A stretch of DNA of 21,380 nt from Betaproteobacteria bacterium (GTDB taxonomy: Bacteria > Pseudomonadota > Gammaproteobacteria > Burkholderiales > SG8-41). The notes under the pieces are model-generated. The model was not told the origin of the DNA, did no database searches, and saw only the letters and a program-made list of their open reading frames with translations. The DNA is taken from positions 1 through 21,380 of the forward strand of contig JAOUIN010000017.1 of assembly GCA_029883965.1 (NCBI GenBank). The letters are read 5' to 3'. The translations under genes and the position numbers were made by a program. Position 1 is the stretch's first letter. Each line of letters begins with the position of its first letter. Of this stretch, positions 8,308-17,269 are shown piece after piece.

Positions 8308-8349
8308 CGCCGGCTGATCTGAATGACTGATCAGCCGGCGGTTTTTTTT
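8308..8349 (+). terminator. Strong intrinsic terminator between sorA-like and sorB-like genes
   Basis: A perfect 12-bp stem (CGCCGGCTGATC at 8308-8319 with its complement at 8329-8340), a 9-nt loop and eight T residues at 8342-8349. It lies 10 bp after the sorA-like stop and 28 bp before the cytochrome start. Confidence 0.92.
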
Positions 8350-8376
8350 GCCTGAAAAAATACTTAAAAGATTTCT

Positions 8377-8751
8377 ATGACCGATCGTATTGATCGCCGG
8401 TCCGGCAAATATCATGTAGTGCACATGTTCTCGGCCATGTTGCTGATCGCTTCTTTTTCTGTGCCGGCGAATGCCGCTGATGCTAATTCGCAGGCCAAGA
8501 TGCAGCTGGGGCGAGAAGTCTTCACCAAACTTGCAGCGCCGAATTGCGGCATATGTCATGCCCTCAAGGATGCCGGTACCACGGGTGAAATTGGTGCCAA
8601 GCTCGAGGAGTTGAAGCCGACGGCCAGCCAGGTCGCTGAGGCTGTGCGCAAGGGGGTGGGCGCGATGCCACCGTTTGAGGGGAAGTTGACCGAAGCGCAG
8701 ATTCAGGCTGTCGCGTATTACGTCTCGCAGGCGGCGCGCAAAGGGAATTAG
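8377..8751 (+). CDS. Monohaem c-type cytochrome, likely SorB-like electron acceptor of the sulfite dehydrogenase
   Basis: A 124-aa small class I cytochrome c, exported by Sec. A hydrophobic signal segment (about 17-35, MFSAMLLIASFSVPANA) ends at an A-N-A cleavage site. The single haem motif is CGICH at 57-61, and Met97 in GVGAMPPF is the likely sixth iron ligand. The C-terminal helix has the usual LTEAQIQAVAYYVSQ. Size and single haem match SorB, the partner of SorA, and the gene follows the molybdoenzyme directly. Start choice is uncertain: ATG 8377 gives 16 extra residues before the signal core and has only a weak A-rich ribosome-binding site; ATG 8425 gives a standard signal peptide but no Shine-Dalgarno. 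A strong terminator precedes it, so it needs readthrough or its own promoter. Confidence 0.88.
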   Translation: MTDRIDRRSGKYHVVHMFSAMLLIASFSVPANAADANSQAKMQLGREVFTKLAAPNCGICHALKDAGTTGEIGAKLEELKPTASQVAEAVRKGVGAMPPFEGKLTEAQIQAVAYYVSQAARKGN

Positions 8752-8827
8752 CGCACCGACCTTGCATGGTCGTAACTGTTTGATTTTGTTATATATTGAT
8801 GTTTCTTGTGCTTGCGTGGCACAAAAC

Positions 8828-8856
8828 ATTGAAAATCGGCGGATTGTGCCCCATGT
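8828..8856 (+). promoter_or_regulatory. Sigma-32 (RpoH) type heat-shock promoter of clpB
   Basis: TTGAAA at 8829-8834 (consensus CTTGAAA, here with A instead of C first) and a perfect CCCCATNT element at 8849-8856 are separated by 14 bp, within the known range for RpoH promoters. Transcription would start around 8863, giving a leader of about 30 nt to the ATG at 8892. Location in front of a classical heat-shock gene strengthens the call. Confidence 0.8.
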
Positions 8857-8891
8857 TGTGAGTATTGTTACTTACAGCTGACGGGATTCCG

Positions 8892-11492
<2,601 letters not shown>

Positions 11493-11806
11493 GTCCGAAT
11501 TGAGCTTTCAGCGCTAAGCATCTGTTTTTTCGGTCTGCTCCTGCAGCCGTGTGTGTCACCTGAATTTGTAGCTGCAGAAAGCGATTGACGGGTGCATGAC
11601 GCAGGCGTAAAAACGTAAACAGAGTTGTGCAGCACTGCGTGTCCGGTACCAGGCATGCAGCGTGCGAGATCTTCGGCAACCGTCGGGGTATCGCCTGCCA
11701 AGGAAGCAGCCGCAAGCTGTGACCGGCACAAATCCGGAGTGGTGTGATGCTGCTCATCAAAGGACGCCGCTCTACGGTGGCGCCGCACCGGGTAACCGGT
11801 AGCAAC
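11493..11806. other. Gene-free stretch after clpB; no assignable RNA or protein
   Basis: No convincing reading frame is found. A T-run at 11525-11530 follows a weak 4-bp hairpin and could end clpB transcription. CTGCAGC at 11541-11547 and GCTGCAG at 11571-11577 are inverted repeats. Between about 11643 and 11726 an imperfect long hairpin can form (CCGGT with ACCGG, CAG with CTG, two GC/GC blocks), and its 3' arm begins with AAGGAAGCAGCC at 11700-11711, a string also found in bacterial SRP RNA. The tetraloop needed for SRP RNA is missing, so no RNA is called. A 34-codon frame from 11748 runs through the terminator and is not credible. Confidence 0.4.
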
Positions 11807-11832
11807 AAAAGCCCCGCTGATGCGGGGCTTTT
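11807..11832. terminator. Bidirectional intrinsic terminator
   Basis: AAAAGCCCCGC at 11807-11817 and its exact complement at 11822-11832 flank a 4-nt loop, with T residues on both strands. It lies 24 bp past the stop of the minus-strand hydrolase-OsmC gene and also faces readthrough from clpB. Confidence 0.88.
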
Positions 11833-11856
11833 CCATTGGCGGCTGGTGTAGAGCAT

Positions 11857-13086
11857 TTATCGCGGTTCAGCAGCGCGCGTTCTGATGGCGATCTCCGAGC
11901 GCAGCGTGCGATGTACTGGACACTTGTCCGCAATGTCCATGAGTCGTGCGCGCTGGGCATCGCTGAGATCGCCGGCGATGTCTATTTCGCGGTCAATCTG
12001 ATCGATTTTCCCTTCGCGTGTTTCGCAGTCCGCGCAGTCTTTGGCGTGGATTTTTTCGTGCCGCAGCGTTACCGTGACCCGCTGCAACGGCCATTTCTTC
12101 TGCTCGGCATACATGCGCAAGGTCATCGACGTGCATGCGCCCAGCCCGGCCAGCAGCAGGTCATACGGAGTAAACCCGGAATCGTTGCCGCCCACGCTCT
12201 CCGGTTCGTCGGCACGCAGGTGGTGGGGGCCTGCCGTGATGTCCTGCGTGTAGCGGCCTTCGCCGGATTCCCTCACGGTCACGACGCCGGGCGTCACTGT
12301 TCCGGTCGCAGTGGCTGCGGCTGGCCCCACATAACGACTGGCCCACGCGGCGAGGACCGCTGCAACGTAGGCGGCATCGGACTTCTGCGTCAGCAGATGA
12401 TCCGCGGTGTCCAGTGACACGAAGCTCTTGGGGTGTTTCGCCGCAGCGTAGATGCGGGCTGCATTTTCGATGTCGACATAAGTATCGCGCGGAGAGTGGA
12501 ATACCAGCAGGGCCTTGCGCAGGCGCCCGATACGCGCGGCGCTGTCCTGTGCGGCGAGATCGTCGAGAAACTGTTTCTGGATACGGAATGGCCGACCCGC
12601 GAGGGTGACTTCGGCCTCACCATCCGCGCGGATTTGCAGCGCGGCGTCACCGAGCAGGTGCTGCACGTGCGCGGGATCGAACGGCGCACCGATCGTTGCG
12701 ACCGCGGCGGCCTCTGCGATTTCGCTAGCGGCGGCAAGCACAGCGGCACCGCCGAGGCTGTGGCCGATCAGTATTCGCGGTGCCTGGTGCTGCGCGCGTA
12801 GCCACGCGGTCGCTGCAACCAGGTCGGCGACGTTGGAGGAAAAGTTGGTGTTGGCAAAATCGCCCGCACTGCCGCCGAGGCCAGTGAAATCGAAGCGCAG
12901 CACCCCAAAACCGTGTTCCACCAGAGCCGCGCTGATACGTGCCGCCGCCAGACTGTCCTTGGAGCAGGTGAAGCAGTGGGCAAACAGCGCAAATGCGCGC
13001 GGCACCTGCGCCGGCAGATCAAGGCGGGCGGCCAGTGCGGTGCCGAACGCGCCGGGAAAATGGATGAGATTGGGTGGGTTTGTCAT
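11857..13086 (-). CDS. Bifunctional alpha/beta hydrolase / OsmC-family protein
   Basis: A 409-aa natural fusion. Residues 1 to about 255 form an alpha/beta hydrolase with nucleophile Ser110 in IGHSLGGAA, Asp201 in HSPRDTYVD and His230 in DTADHLL as the probable triad, and HCFTCSKD giving the oxyanion region. Residues about 265-409 form an OsmC/Ohr-like domain with the two redox cysteines Cys318 (GLGACTSMTLRMYA) and Cys389 (DKCPVHRTL), which in this family reduce peroxides. Two extra cysteines in KDCADCET lie between them. The fused architecture is known in proteobacteria; the natural substrate is not established, and esterase release of a lipid hydroperoxide for the peroxidase domain is only a guess. 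It is a single gene, convergent with clpB and divergent from the first Bug gene. ATG at 13086 follows AGGAGA. Confidence 0.92.
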   Translation of the reverse strand: MTNPPNLIHFPGAFGTALAARLDLPAQVPRAFALFAHCFTCSKDSLAAARISAALVEHGFGVLRFDFTGLGGSAGDFANTNFSSNVADLVAATAWLRAQHQAPRILIGHSLGGAAVLAAASEIAEAAAVATIGAPFDPAHVQHLLGDAALQIRADGEAEVTLAGRPFRIQKQFLDDLAAQDSAARIGRLRKALLVFHSPRDTYVDIENAARIYAAAKHPKSFVSLDTADHLLTQKSDAAYVAAVLAAWASRYVGPAAATATGTVTPGVVTVRESGEGRYTQDITAGPHHLRADEPESVGGNDSGFTPYDLLLAGLGACTSMTLRMYAEQKKWPLQRVTVTLRHEKIHAKDCADCETREGKIDQIDREIDIAGDLSDAQRARLMDIADKCPVHRTLRSEIAIRTRAAEPR

Positions 13087-13206
13087 AAACAGATCTCCTG
13101 CTGTGGCGGCTGACGGTGCGGAATACCGGTGCTGCCGACGGATCGCGGGTGGAAGATGGTATCATCCCGCCGCTGAATTTTTGTTAATGTAGATGGAGAA
13201 AATAAA

Positions 13207-14175
13207 TTGAAATCAACAGGTTATTGCATTTCCCTGGTAGTGGCCGGTCTGCTGGCACTGCCGGTGGCCGCGCAGAGTTACCCGAGCAAACCCGTGCGCA
13301 TGATCATCCCGTTTTCGGCGGGCGGCGCGGCTGATGTGCCCGGTCGCATCGTCATGCAGAAACTGGGTGAAGCACTGAAGCAGCAGGTGATCGTGGAAAA
13401 CCGTCCTGGTGCCGGATCGACGATAGGCGCGGAGACTGCGGCGAAGGCCGCGCCCGACGGTTATACGATATTCATGATCAGCAACACGCATTTCGTCAGC
13501 GCGGCGTTGCACAAGAAGCTGGCGTATGACTCGCTCAATGATTTTACGCCGGTGACGCAGATTACCAGCGCACCGAACGTGCTGGTGGTGCATCCGTCGC
13601 TGCCGGTGAAGTCGGTGAAGGAACTGATCGCACTGGCAAAGGCGAAGCCCGGCCAGATCGACTACGCGTCGTCAGGTAATGGCAGCACGCAGCATCTGAC
13701 CGGTGCGCTCTTTGCGAGCATGGCCGGCATCAACATGACGCACATACCCTACCGCGGCAGCGGTCCGGTCACCTCCGATCTGCTTGGTGGCCAGGTGATG
13801 GTGGCATTTCCCGGAATCGCCGGCATGCTGCCGCACATCAAGAGCGGCAAATTGCGTGCGCTGGGGGTGACCGGCAGCAAGCGATCAGCCGAACTGCCTG
13901 CGGTGCCGACTATTGCCGAAGGCGGCGTCAAAGGTTACGAGATGGTGGCCTGGTTCGGCGTAGCGACGCCGAAGGGCCTGCCGCGGGACGTGCAGACGAA
14001 GCTGCACGGTGAACTGCTGCGGGTTTTGAAGACACCGGAAATGAGCAAGAGTCTGCAGAACGTCGGGCAGGAACCGGCGTGGCAGGATACGCCGGAGAAG
14101 TTTCTGGAATTCATGAAAGTCGAGGCAGCCAAGTGGGCCAAGGTGGTCAAGGCCAGCGGCGCCGTGATTGAATAA
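13207..14175 (+). CDS. Tripartite tricarboxylate transporter substrate-binding protein (Bug family), copy 1
   Basis: A 322-aa periplasmic solute-binding protein of the TctC/Bug family. A Sec signal (1 to about 22, ISLVVAGLLALPVAAQ) precedes the usual mature start YPSKPVRMIIPFSAGGAADV. Further family motifs are VENRPGAGSTIGAE, APDGYTIFM, PNVLVVHPSLPVKSVKELI, YASSGNGSTQHL, DLLGGQVMVAF and LPAVPTIAEGG. These proteins bind carboxylates or other small organics and feed a TctA/TctB transporter or a sensor; neither is in the window. The start is a TTG at 13207 with GGAGAA at 13195-13200, 6 nt upstream; no in-frame ATG exists that would keep the signal peptide. It is closely related to the next gene, with an almost identical VLVVHPSLPxKSVKELIALAKA segment, so a tandem duplication is likely. 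Confidence 0.95.
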   Translation: MKSTGYCISLVVAGLLALPVAAQSYPSKPVRMIIPFSAGGAADVPGRIVMQKLGEALKQQVIVENRPGAGSTIGAETAAKAAPDGYTIFMISNTHFVSAALHKKLAYDSLNDFTPVTQITSAPNVLVVHPSLPVKSVKELIALAKAKPGQIDYASSGNGSTQHLTGALFASMAGINMTHIPYRGSGPVTSDLLGGQVMVAFPGIAGMLPHIKSGKLRALGVTGSKRSAELPAVPTIAEGGVKGYEMVAWFGVATPKGLPRDVQTKLHGELLRVLKTPEMSKSLQNVGQEPAWQDTPEKFLEFMKVEAAKWAKVVKASGAVIE

Positions 14176-14200
14176 CCCCGCATTGCAGCATTGCCGGGAC

Positions 14201-14232
14201 AGAAAACGTTGCGAAATGCGGCGTTTTCTTTT
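14201..14232 (+). terminator. Intrinsic terminator after Bug copy 1
   Basis: AGAAAACGTTGC at 14201-14212 pairs, with two G-T pairs, with GCGGCGTTTTCT at 14218-14229 around a GAAAT loop; T residues follow. It separates the two tandem Bug genes into independent units. Confidence 0.75.
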
Positions 14233-14298
14233 GCTGCCTGCACGTCGAATTGTTACCATGCAAAGCGCATATTAAAAATACCCAAGGAGGATTCACTC

Positions 14299-15276
14299 AT
14301 GCAACCGACTCATTTGAAAGCCGCGATCGTTGCGTTCGCGGTCTGCGGCCTGGTAGCGGCGCCAGCTGTTTCCGCACAGGCTTATCCGGAGCGGCCGATC
14401 CGGATGATCATTCCGTTTGCAGCAGGCGGTGCGACAGATACGCCGGCGCGGATTGTTTCGATCAAGCTTGCAGAGCGGCTGAAGCAGCAGGTGGTGATCG
14501 ACAACAGGCCGGGTCAAGGGGGCGCCTTGGGCACCGCGGTGGCCGCGAGGGCTGAGCCTGATGGCTATACAGTGTTGATGACCGCGACACCGTTCGTGCT
14601 CAGTCCGCATATCTACAAGAACCTGTCTTATGATCCGTTGAAAGATTTCGTGCCGGTTTCCCAATTCGGTTCGGCGCCCAATGTGCTGGTGGTGCATCCG
14701 TCGTTGCCGGCCAAGTCGGTGAAGGAACTGATTGCGCTGGCCAAGGCGCAACCCGGAAAACTTGATTGGGCGTCATCGGGCACCGGAGGCTTCCAGCATT
14801 TGTCCGGTGAGTTGTTCATGTCCATGGCCGGCATCAAGATTGTGCATGTGTCATACAAAGGCAGCGGAGCGGCGACGGCCGATCTGCTCGGTGGCCAGGT
14901 CAAGATCGGATTTCCGGGCATCGCCATCGCCTTGCAGCACCATAAAGCGAAACGGCTGCTGGCACTGGCGGTCACCACCGCAGAACGTTCTCAGCAGATG
15001 CCGGATGTCCCCAGCATCGCCGAAGCGGGCGTGCCGGGCTATGCGGCGACGTTTTGGCTGGGTTTGACCGTGCCGAAGGGAACACCCAAACCCATCATCG
15101 ACAAACTGTACCGGGAAAGCACTGCACTGCTTACCTCGCCCGACATCGTGAAAGGGTTCGAGGGTGCAGGCACTGAAGCGTCGCCGTCGAATCCCGAGCA
15201 GTTCCGCAAGTTCCTGCTTGCGGAATATCAGAAATGGGGCAAGGTGATCCGCGACGTGGGCATCAAGCCGCGCTAA
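14299..15276 (+). CDS. Tripartite tricarboxylate transporter substrate-binding protein (Bug family), copy 2
   Basis: A 325-aa paralogue of the preceding gene. The Sec signal (1 to about 30, KAAIVAFAVCGLVAAPAVSA) is followed by mature AYPERPIRMIIPFAAGGATDT, then DNRPGQGGALGTA, EPDGYTVLM, PNVLVVHPSLPAKSVKELI, ASSGTGGFQHLSGE, DLLGGQVKIGF and VPSIAEAGVPGYA. Role: periplasmic capture of an unknown, probably carboxylate, ligand. The ATG at 14299 has a full AAGGAGG at 14283-14289, 9 nt upstream; the frame stays open 108 bp further but that part overlaps the terminator of copy 1 and has no homology. Binding-loop residues differ from copy 1 (GGATDTPAR against GGAADVPGR; SGTGGFQ against SGNGSTQ), which suggests a different ligand. 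No membrane subunits are adjacent. Confidence 0.96.
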   Translation: MQPTHLKAAIVAFAVCGLVAAPAVSAQAYPERPIRMIIPFAAGGATDTPARIVSIKLAERLKQQVVIDNRPGQGGALGTAVAARAEPDGYTVLMTATPFVLSPHIYKNLSYDPLKDFVPVSQFGSAPNVLVVHPSLPAKSVKELIALAKAQPGKLDWASSGTGGFQHLSGELFMSMAGIKIVHVSYKGSGAATADLLGGQVKIGFPGIAIALQHHKAKRLLALAVTTAERSQQMPDVPSIAEAGVPGYAATFWLGLTVPKGTPKPIIDKLYRESTALLTSPDIVKGFEGAGTEASPSNPEQFRKFLLAEYQKWGKVIRDVGIKPR

Positions 15277-15299
15277 GATTTCATCGGTTCACCCGTTTT

Positions 15300-15328
15300 A
15301 AACGCCGCCCCCGGGCGGCGTTTTTTTT
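15300..15328 (+). terminator. Intrinsic terminator after Bug copy 2
   Basis: A 10-bp stem (AAACGCCGCC at 15300-15309 with GGCGGCGTTT at 15314-15323), a 4-nt loop and eight T residues at 15321-15328. It sits in the convergent gap before the minus-strand dioxygenase stop at 15341. Confidence 0.92.
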
Positions 15329-15340
15329 ATGCGGTTTGCA

Positions 15341-16222
15341 TCATGCGGCCGTTCGCTGCGGCCACATCGTTGCAAGCCCGTCGGCATCCCTGGCGGAGAC
15401 CGTGGTCCGCACCATGTGCCGCGGTTCATCGAGAGGCCAAGGCCGGCCGCGATGCATGGTTGCACGGTTGTCCCACATGATGACGTCACCGGGTTGCCAG
15501 CGGTGCTGATAGATATAAGCCGGCTGTGTCGCGTCTGCCATCAGTTCGTCAATCAATTTCAGTGCCGCATCCCTTGCCATGCCCTCGATGCCGCAGGTAT
15601 GCGACGCGATATACAAGGCGTCACGGCCGTTGACGGGATTGCGCCAGCGCATGCGCCAGGACACCGGCGGCATCGCCGTACGTTCACGCTCAGATGCCAG
15701 GTGCGCAGCGATCTTGCCGCGGGAATGGGCGTAGTCATGCCAGGCACAGGCGTCGTCGAGCACGCGGCGGGTGTCCGCGGGCAAACGCTCCCACGCCAGG
15801 CGCATGGATACGAACTCGGTTTCACCCCCCGTTGCTGCGACGGTGCGTCCGGACAGGATCGAGGTCAGTGCCGGCGGAACCTTGAAGCAGCTGTCGGTGT
15901 GCCACAGCTGGTTGGCACGCGCGCGCAGTTCCTCCTTGTGTCCGGGCGGTACCAGCGAGCCGTCGGGCTCGACGTTGGTGAGGATGCTGAATGGCGTACC
16001 TTCGCCGCGTGACGCGGCCTTGGCCGTCTCCAGCGGGCCGAACTTGCGGGAGAAAGCGATCTGCAGCTCATCGGTGACCTGCTGGTCGCGGAATAGCAAT
16101 ACTGAATGTTCTTCAAACGCCGCGCGCACCGCGTTGTAGATCTCGTCGCTGGCCGCTACATCGCGCAAGCCGGTGCCACGCACCTCCGCGGCAAAACCCG
16201 GTCCCAGGGGAATCAGTTCCAT
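15341..16222 (-). CDS. TauD/TfdA-family Fe(II)/2-oxoglutarate-dependent dioxygenase
   Basis: A 293-aa non-haem iron dioxygenase. The iron-binding facial triad is visible as His108 and Asp110 in QLWHTDSCFK and His257 in NRATMHRGRPW; the 2-oxoglutarate-binding arginine is Arg268 or Arg272 in DEPRHMVRTTV. The length and the WHTDSSF-like and HRGRPW-like motifs are closest to the TfdA branch (2,4-D dioxygenase-like) rather than to classic taurine dioxygenase, but many such genes act on other substrates, so none is assigned. The ATG at 16222 follows AGGAGG, 8 nt upstream. It is the last of three minus-strand genes, 30 bp after the PIN gene, and probably co-transcribed with it and the thioesterase. 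Confidence 0.93.
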   Translation of the reverse strand: MELIPLGPGFAAEVRGTGLRDVAASDEIYNAVRAAFEEHSVLLFRDQQVTDELQIAFSRKFGPLETAKAASRGEGTPFSILTNVEPDGSLVPPGHKEELRARANQLWHTDSCFKVPPALTSILSGRTVAATGGETEFVSMRLAWERLPADTRRVLDDACAWHDYAHSRGKIAAHLASERERTAMPPVSWRMRWRNPVNGRDALYIASHTCGIEGMARDAALKLIDELMADATQPAYIYQHRWQPGDVIMWDNRATMHRGRPWPLDEPRHMVRTTVSARDADGLATMWPQRTAA

Positions 16223-16252
16223 TAGCAGACCTCCTTGTGCAGTGTGCCGATT

Positions 16253-16681
16253 CTACGCCTGCGTGGATGCAAAATCCGCAGGCGTCACAATCCGGAACGG
16301 CAACGGTGTGCGATGCCGGTCGAGTGCGAGCAGCGCACGGTCTTTGGTCAGCAGCCAGCCGGCATCGACGCCGGCAGCAAGATCGATAAACTTTTGATCA
16401 TCGGTGTCCGTACAGCGGGGTAGCCCCGTGACACTCCGGATTTCAACCTGACAGGTCAGACTGCGGCAATGCGCCAGACAACGCGCCTGCGCGGCGCTGT
16501 CCAGCGTCCATTTCTGCAGCGGGTACGCGAGCACACGGATCAGTTCCTCTTCGCAGGCATCGTCGATGACGATTTCGGCATGGCCTGTGGACACTGCCGA
16601 TTTCAACGCCGCAAGGCCCGGGTCTTCGAACACCAGCCAGTCCAGCCATACATTGGTATCGAGTACCAGACGCAGTGGCAT
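16253..16681 (-). CDS. PIN-domain protein (COG1569-type putative toxin)
   Basis: A 142-aa single-domain PIN-like nuclease. Candidate metal-binding acidic residues: Asp8 in LVLDTNVWLDW, Glu46 in DDACEEELIRVL, Asp92/Asp94 in CTDTDDQKFIDLA and Asp114 in LLTKDRALLAL. It matches the group usually annotated as 'putative toxin-antitoxin system toxin component, PIN family'. No antitoxin gene (AbrB-, RHH- or Phd-like) is found beside it: upstream is a thioesterase ending 8 bp before its ATG, downstream a dioxygenase. It may therefore be a solitary ribonuclease rather than part of a toxin-antitoxin pair. Function is inferred from fold only. Confidence 0.85.
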   Translation of the reverse strand: MPLRLVLDTNVWLDWLVFEDPGLAALKSAVSTGHAEIVIDDACEEELIRVLAYPLQKWTLDSAAQARCLAHCRSLTCQVEIRSVTGLPRCTDTDDQKFIDLAAGVDAGWLLTKDRALLALDRHRTPLPFRIVTPADFASTQA

Positions 16682-16689
16682 GATGCGGG

Positions 16690-17124
16690 TCAGGCGGTTC
16701 CGGCGGACTTGACCGACTTCCAGGTCGATGTTGCGTAAGCGATCATTTCGCCCTGCTCGTCCACCAGCTCGGAGCGCAAAAAGGAAATGCTGCGGCCGTG
16801 GCGGATGAAACGCGCCGTACAGGTCAGCCGCCCGGATTTTGCGGCTTTCAGATACTGCACTTTCATTTCAAGAGTGGCGCCGGCCCCGCTGGTCCGGTGC
16901 AGCAAGTGGCCCATGGAAATGTCGAGCACGAATGCGCTGATGCCGCCATGCAATCCGCCCTGCGGGTTGAACATGAAATCCTTGAGGTCAAAAGTGATGC
17001 GGCATTCCTCCGCGGTGTAAGTCAGTTCGAGACCGAACAGGCGGGCGAGAAAAAACTTTCCGAATTCCTGCTCATAGGTGGTCAGGGCCTGTTCAAAGGC
17101 CTGACGGGCTGCGGTTTCGTCCAT
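16690..17124 (-). CDS. PaaI-type hotdog-fold thioesterase
   Basis: A 144-aa single hotdog domain, expected to hydrolyse an acyl-CoA thioester in the cytosol, probably as a tetramer. Motifs: FNPQGGLHGGISAFVLDISMG (Asn53, His59-Gly-Gly61 and Asp68, the usual catalytic region of the PaaI group), then EMKVQYLKAAKSGRL and ARFIRHGRSISFLRSELVDEQGE, which is the standard central strand pattern. The length is typical (130-150 aa). It is the first gene of the three-gene minus-strand run thioesterase-PIN-dioxygenase, and divergent from the third Bug gene. The ATG at 17124 has no strong ribosome-binding site. The substrate is not predictable from sequence. Confidence 0.9.
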   Translation of the reverse strand: MDETAARQAFEQALTTYEQEFGKFFLARLFGLELTYTAEECRITFDLKDFMFNPQGGLHGGISAFVLDISMGHLLHRTSGAGATLEMKVQYLKAAKSGRLTCTARFIRHGRSISFLRSELVDEQGEMIAYATSTWKSVKSAGTA

Positions 17125-17210
17125 GCAAATTCCGGTGGTGTGATTGGCAAAGGCGCAATGCTAACACCCGGACATGATTGCGCAGGCCCATGATGCGGCC
17201 AACGGGGCTT

Positions 17211-17219
17211 TGCTATATT
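17211..17219 (+). promoter_or_regulatory. Candidate extended -10 promoter of Bug copy 3
   Basis: TGCTATATT matches the extended -10 pattern TGnTATAAT, about 50 bp before the ATG at 17270. No clear -35 box is present at 17 bp. Confidence 0.35.
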
Positions 17220-17269
17220 GCGTCTGCGGCGCATCGGGATGCGTGCCAACATGAATGAGGAGATGGTCT

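Noticed and set aside
7095..8751. SoxCD rather than SorAB
   Set aside because: The partner cytochrome is only 124 aa with one CxxCH, whereas SoxD is much larger and dihaem, and no soxXYZAB genes are present.
8807..8823. Inverted repeat TGTGC/GCACA upstream of clpB as an operator
   Set aside because: Five-bp arms with a 7-bp spacer are too short to separate from chance, and the heat-shock promoter lies just downstream without need for it.
11643..11726. Possible SRP (4.5S) RNA because of AAGGAAGCAGCC and a long hairpin
   Set aside because: The GGAA tetraloop closed by CC/GG pairs and the AGGTCC side of the conserved loop are missing, and the 5' arm is about 40 nt away from where domain IV needs it.
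16253..16681. PIN gene as half of a toxin-antitoxin pair
   Set aside because: Neither flank contains a small antitoxin-like gene; the neighbours are a thioesterase and a dioxygenase.
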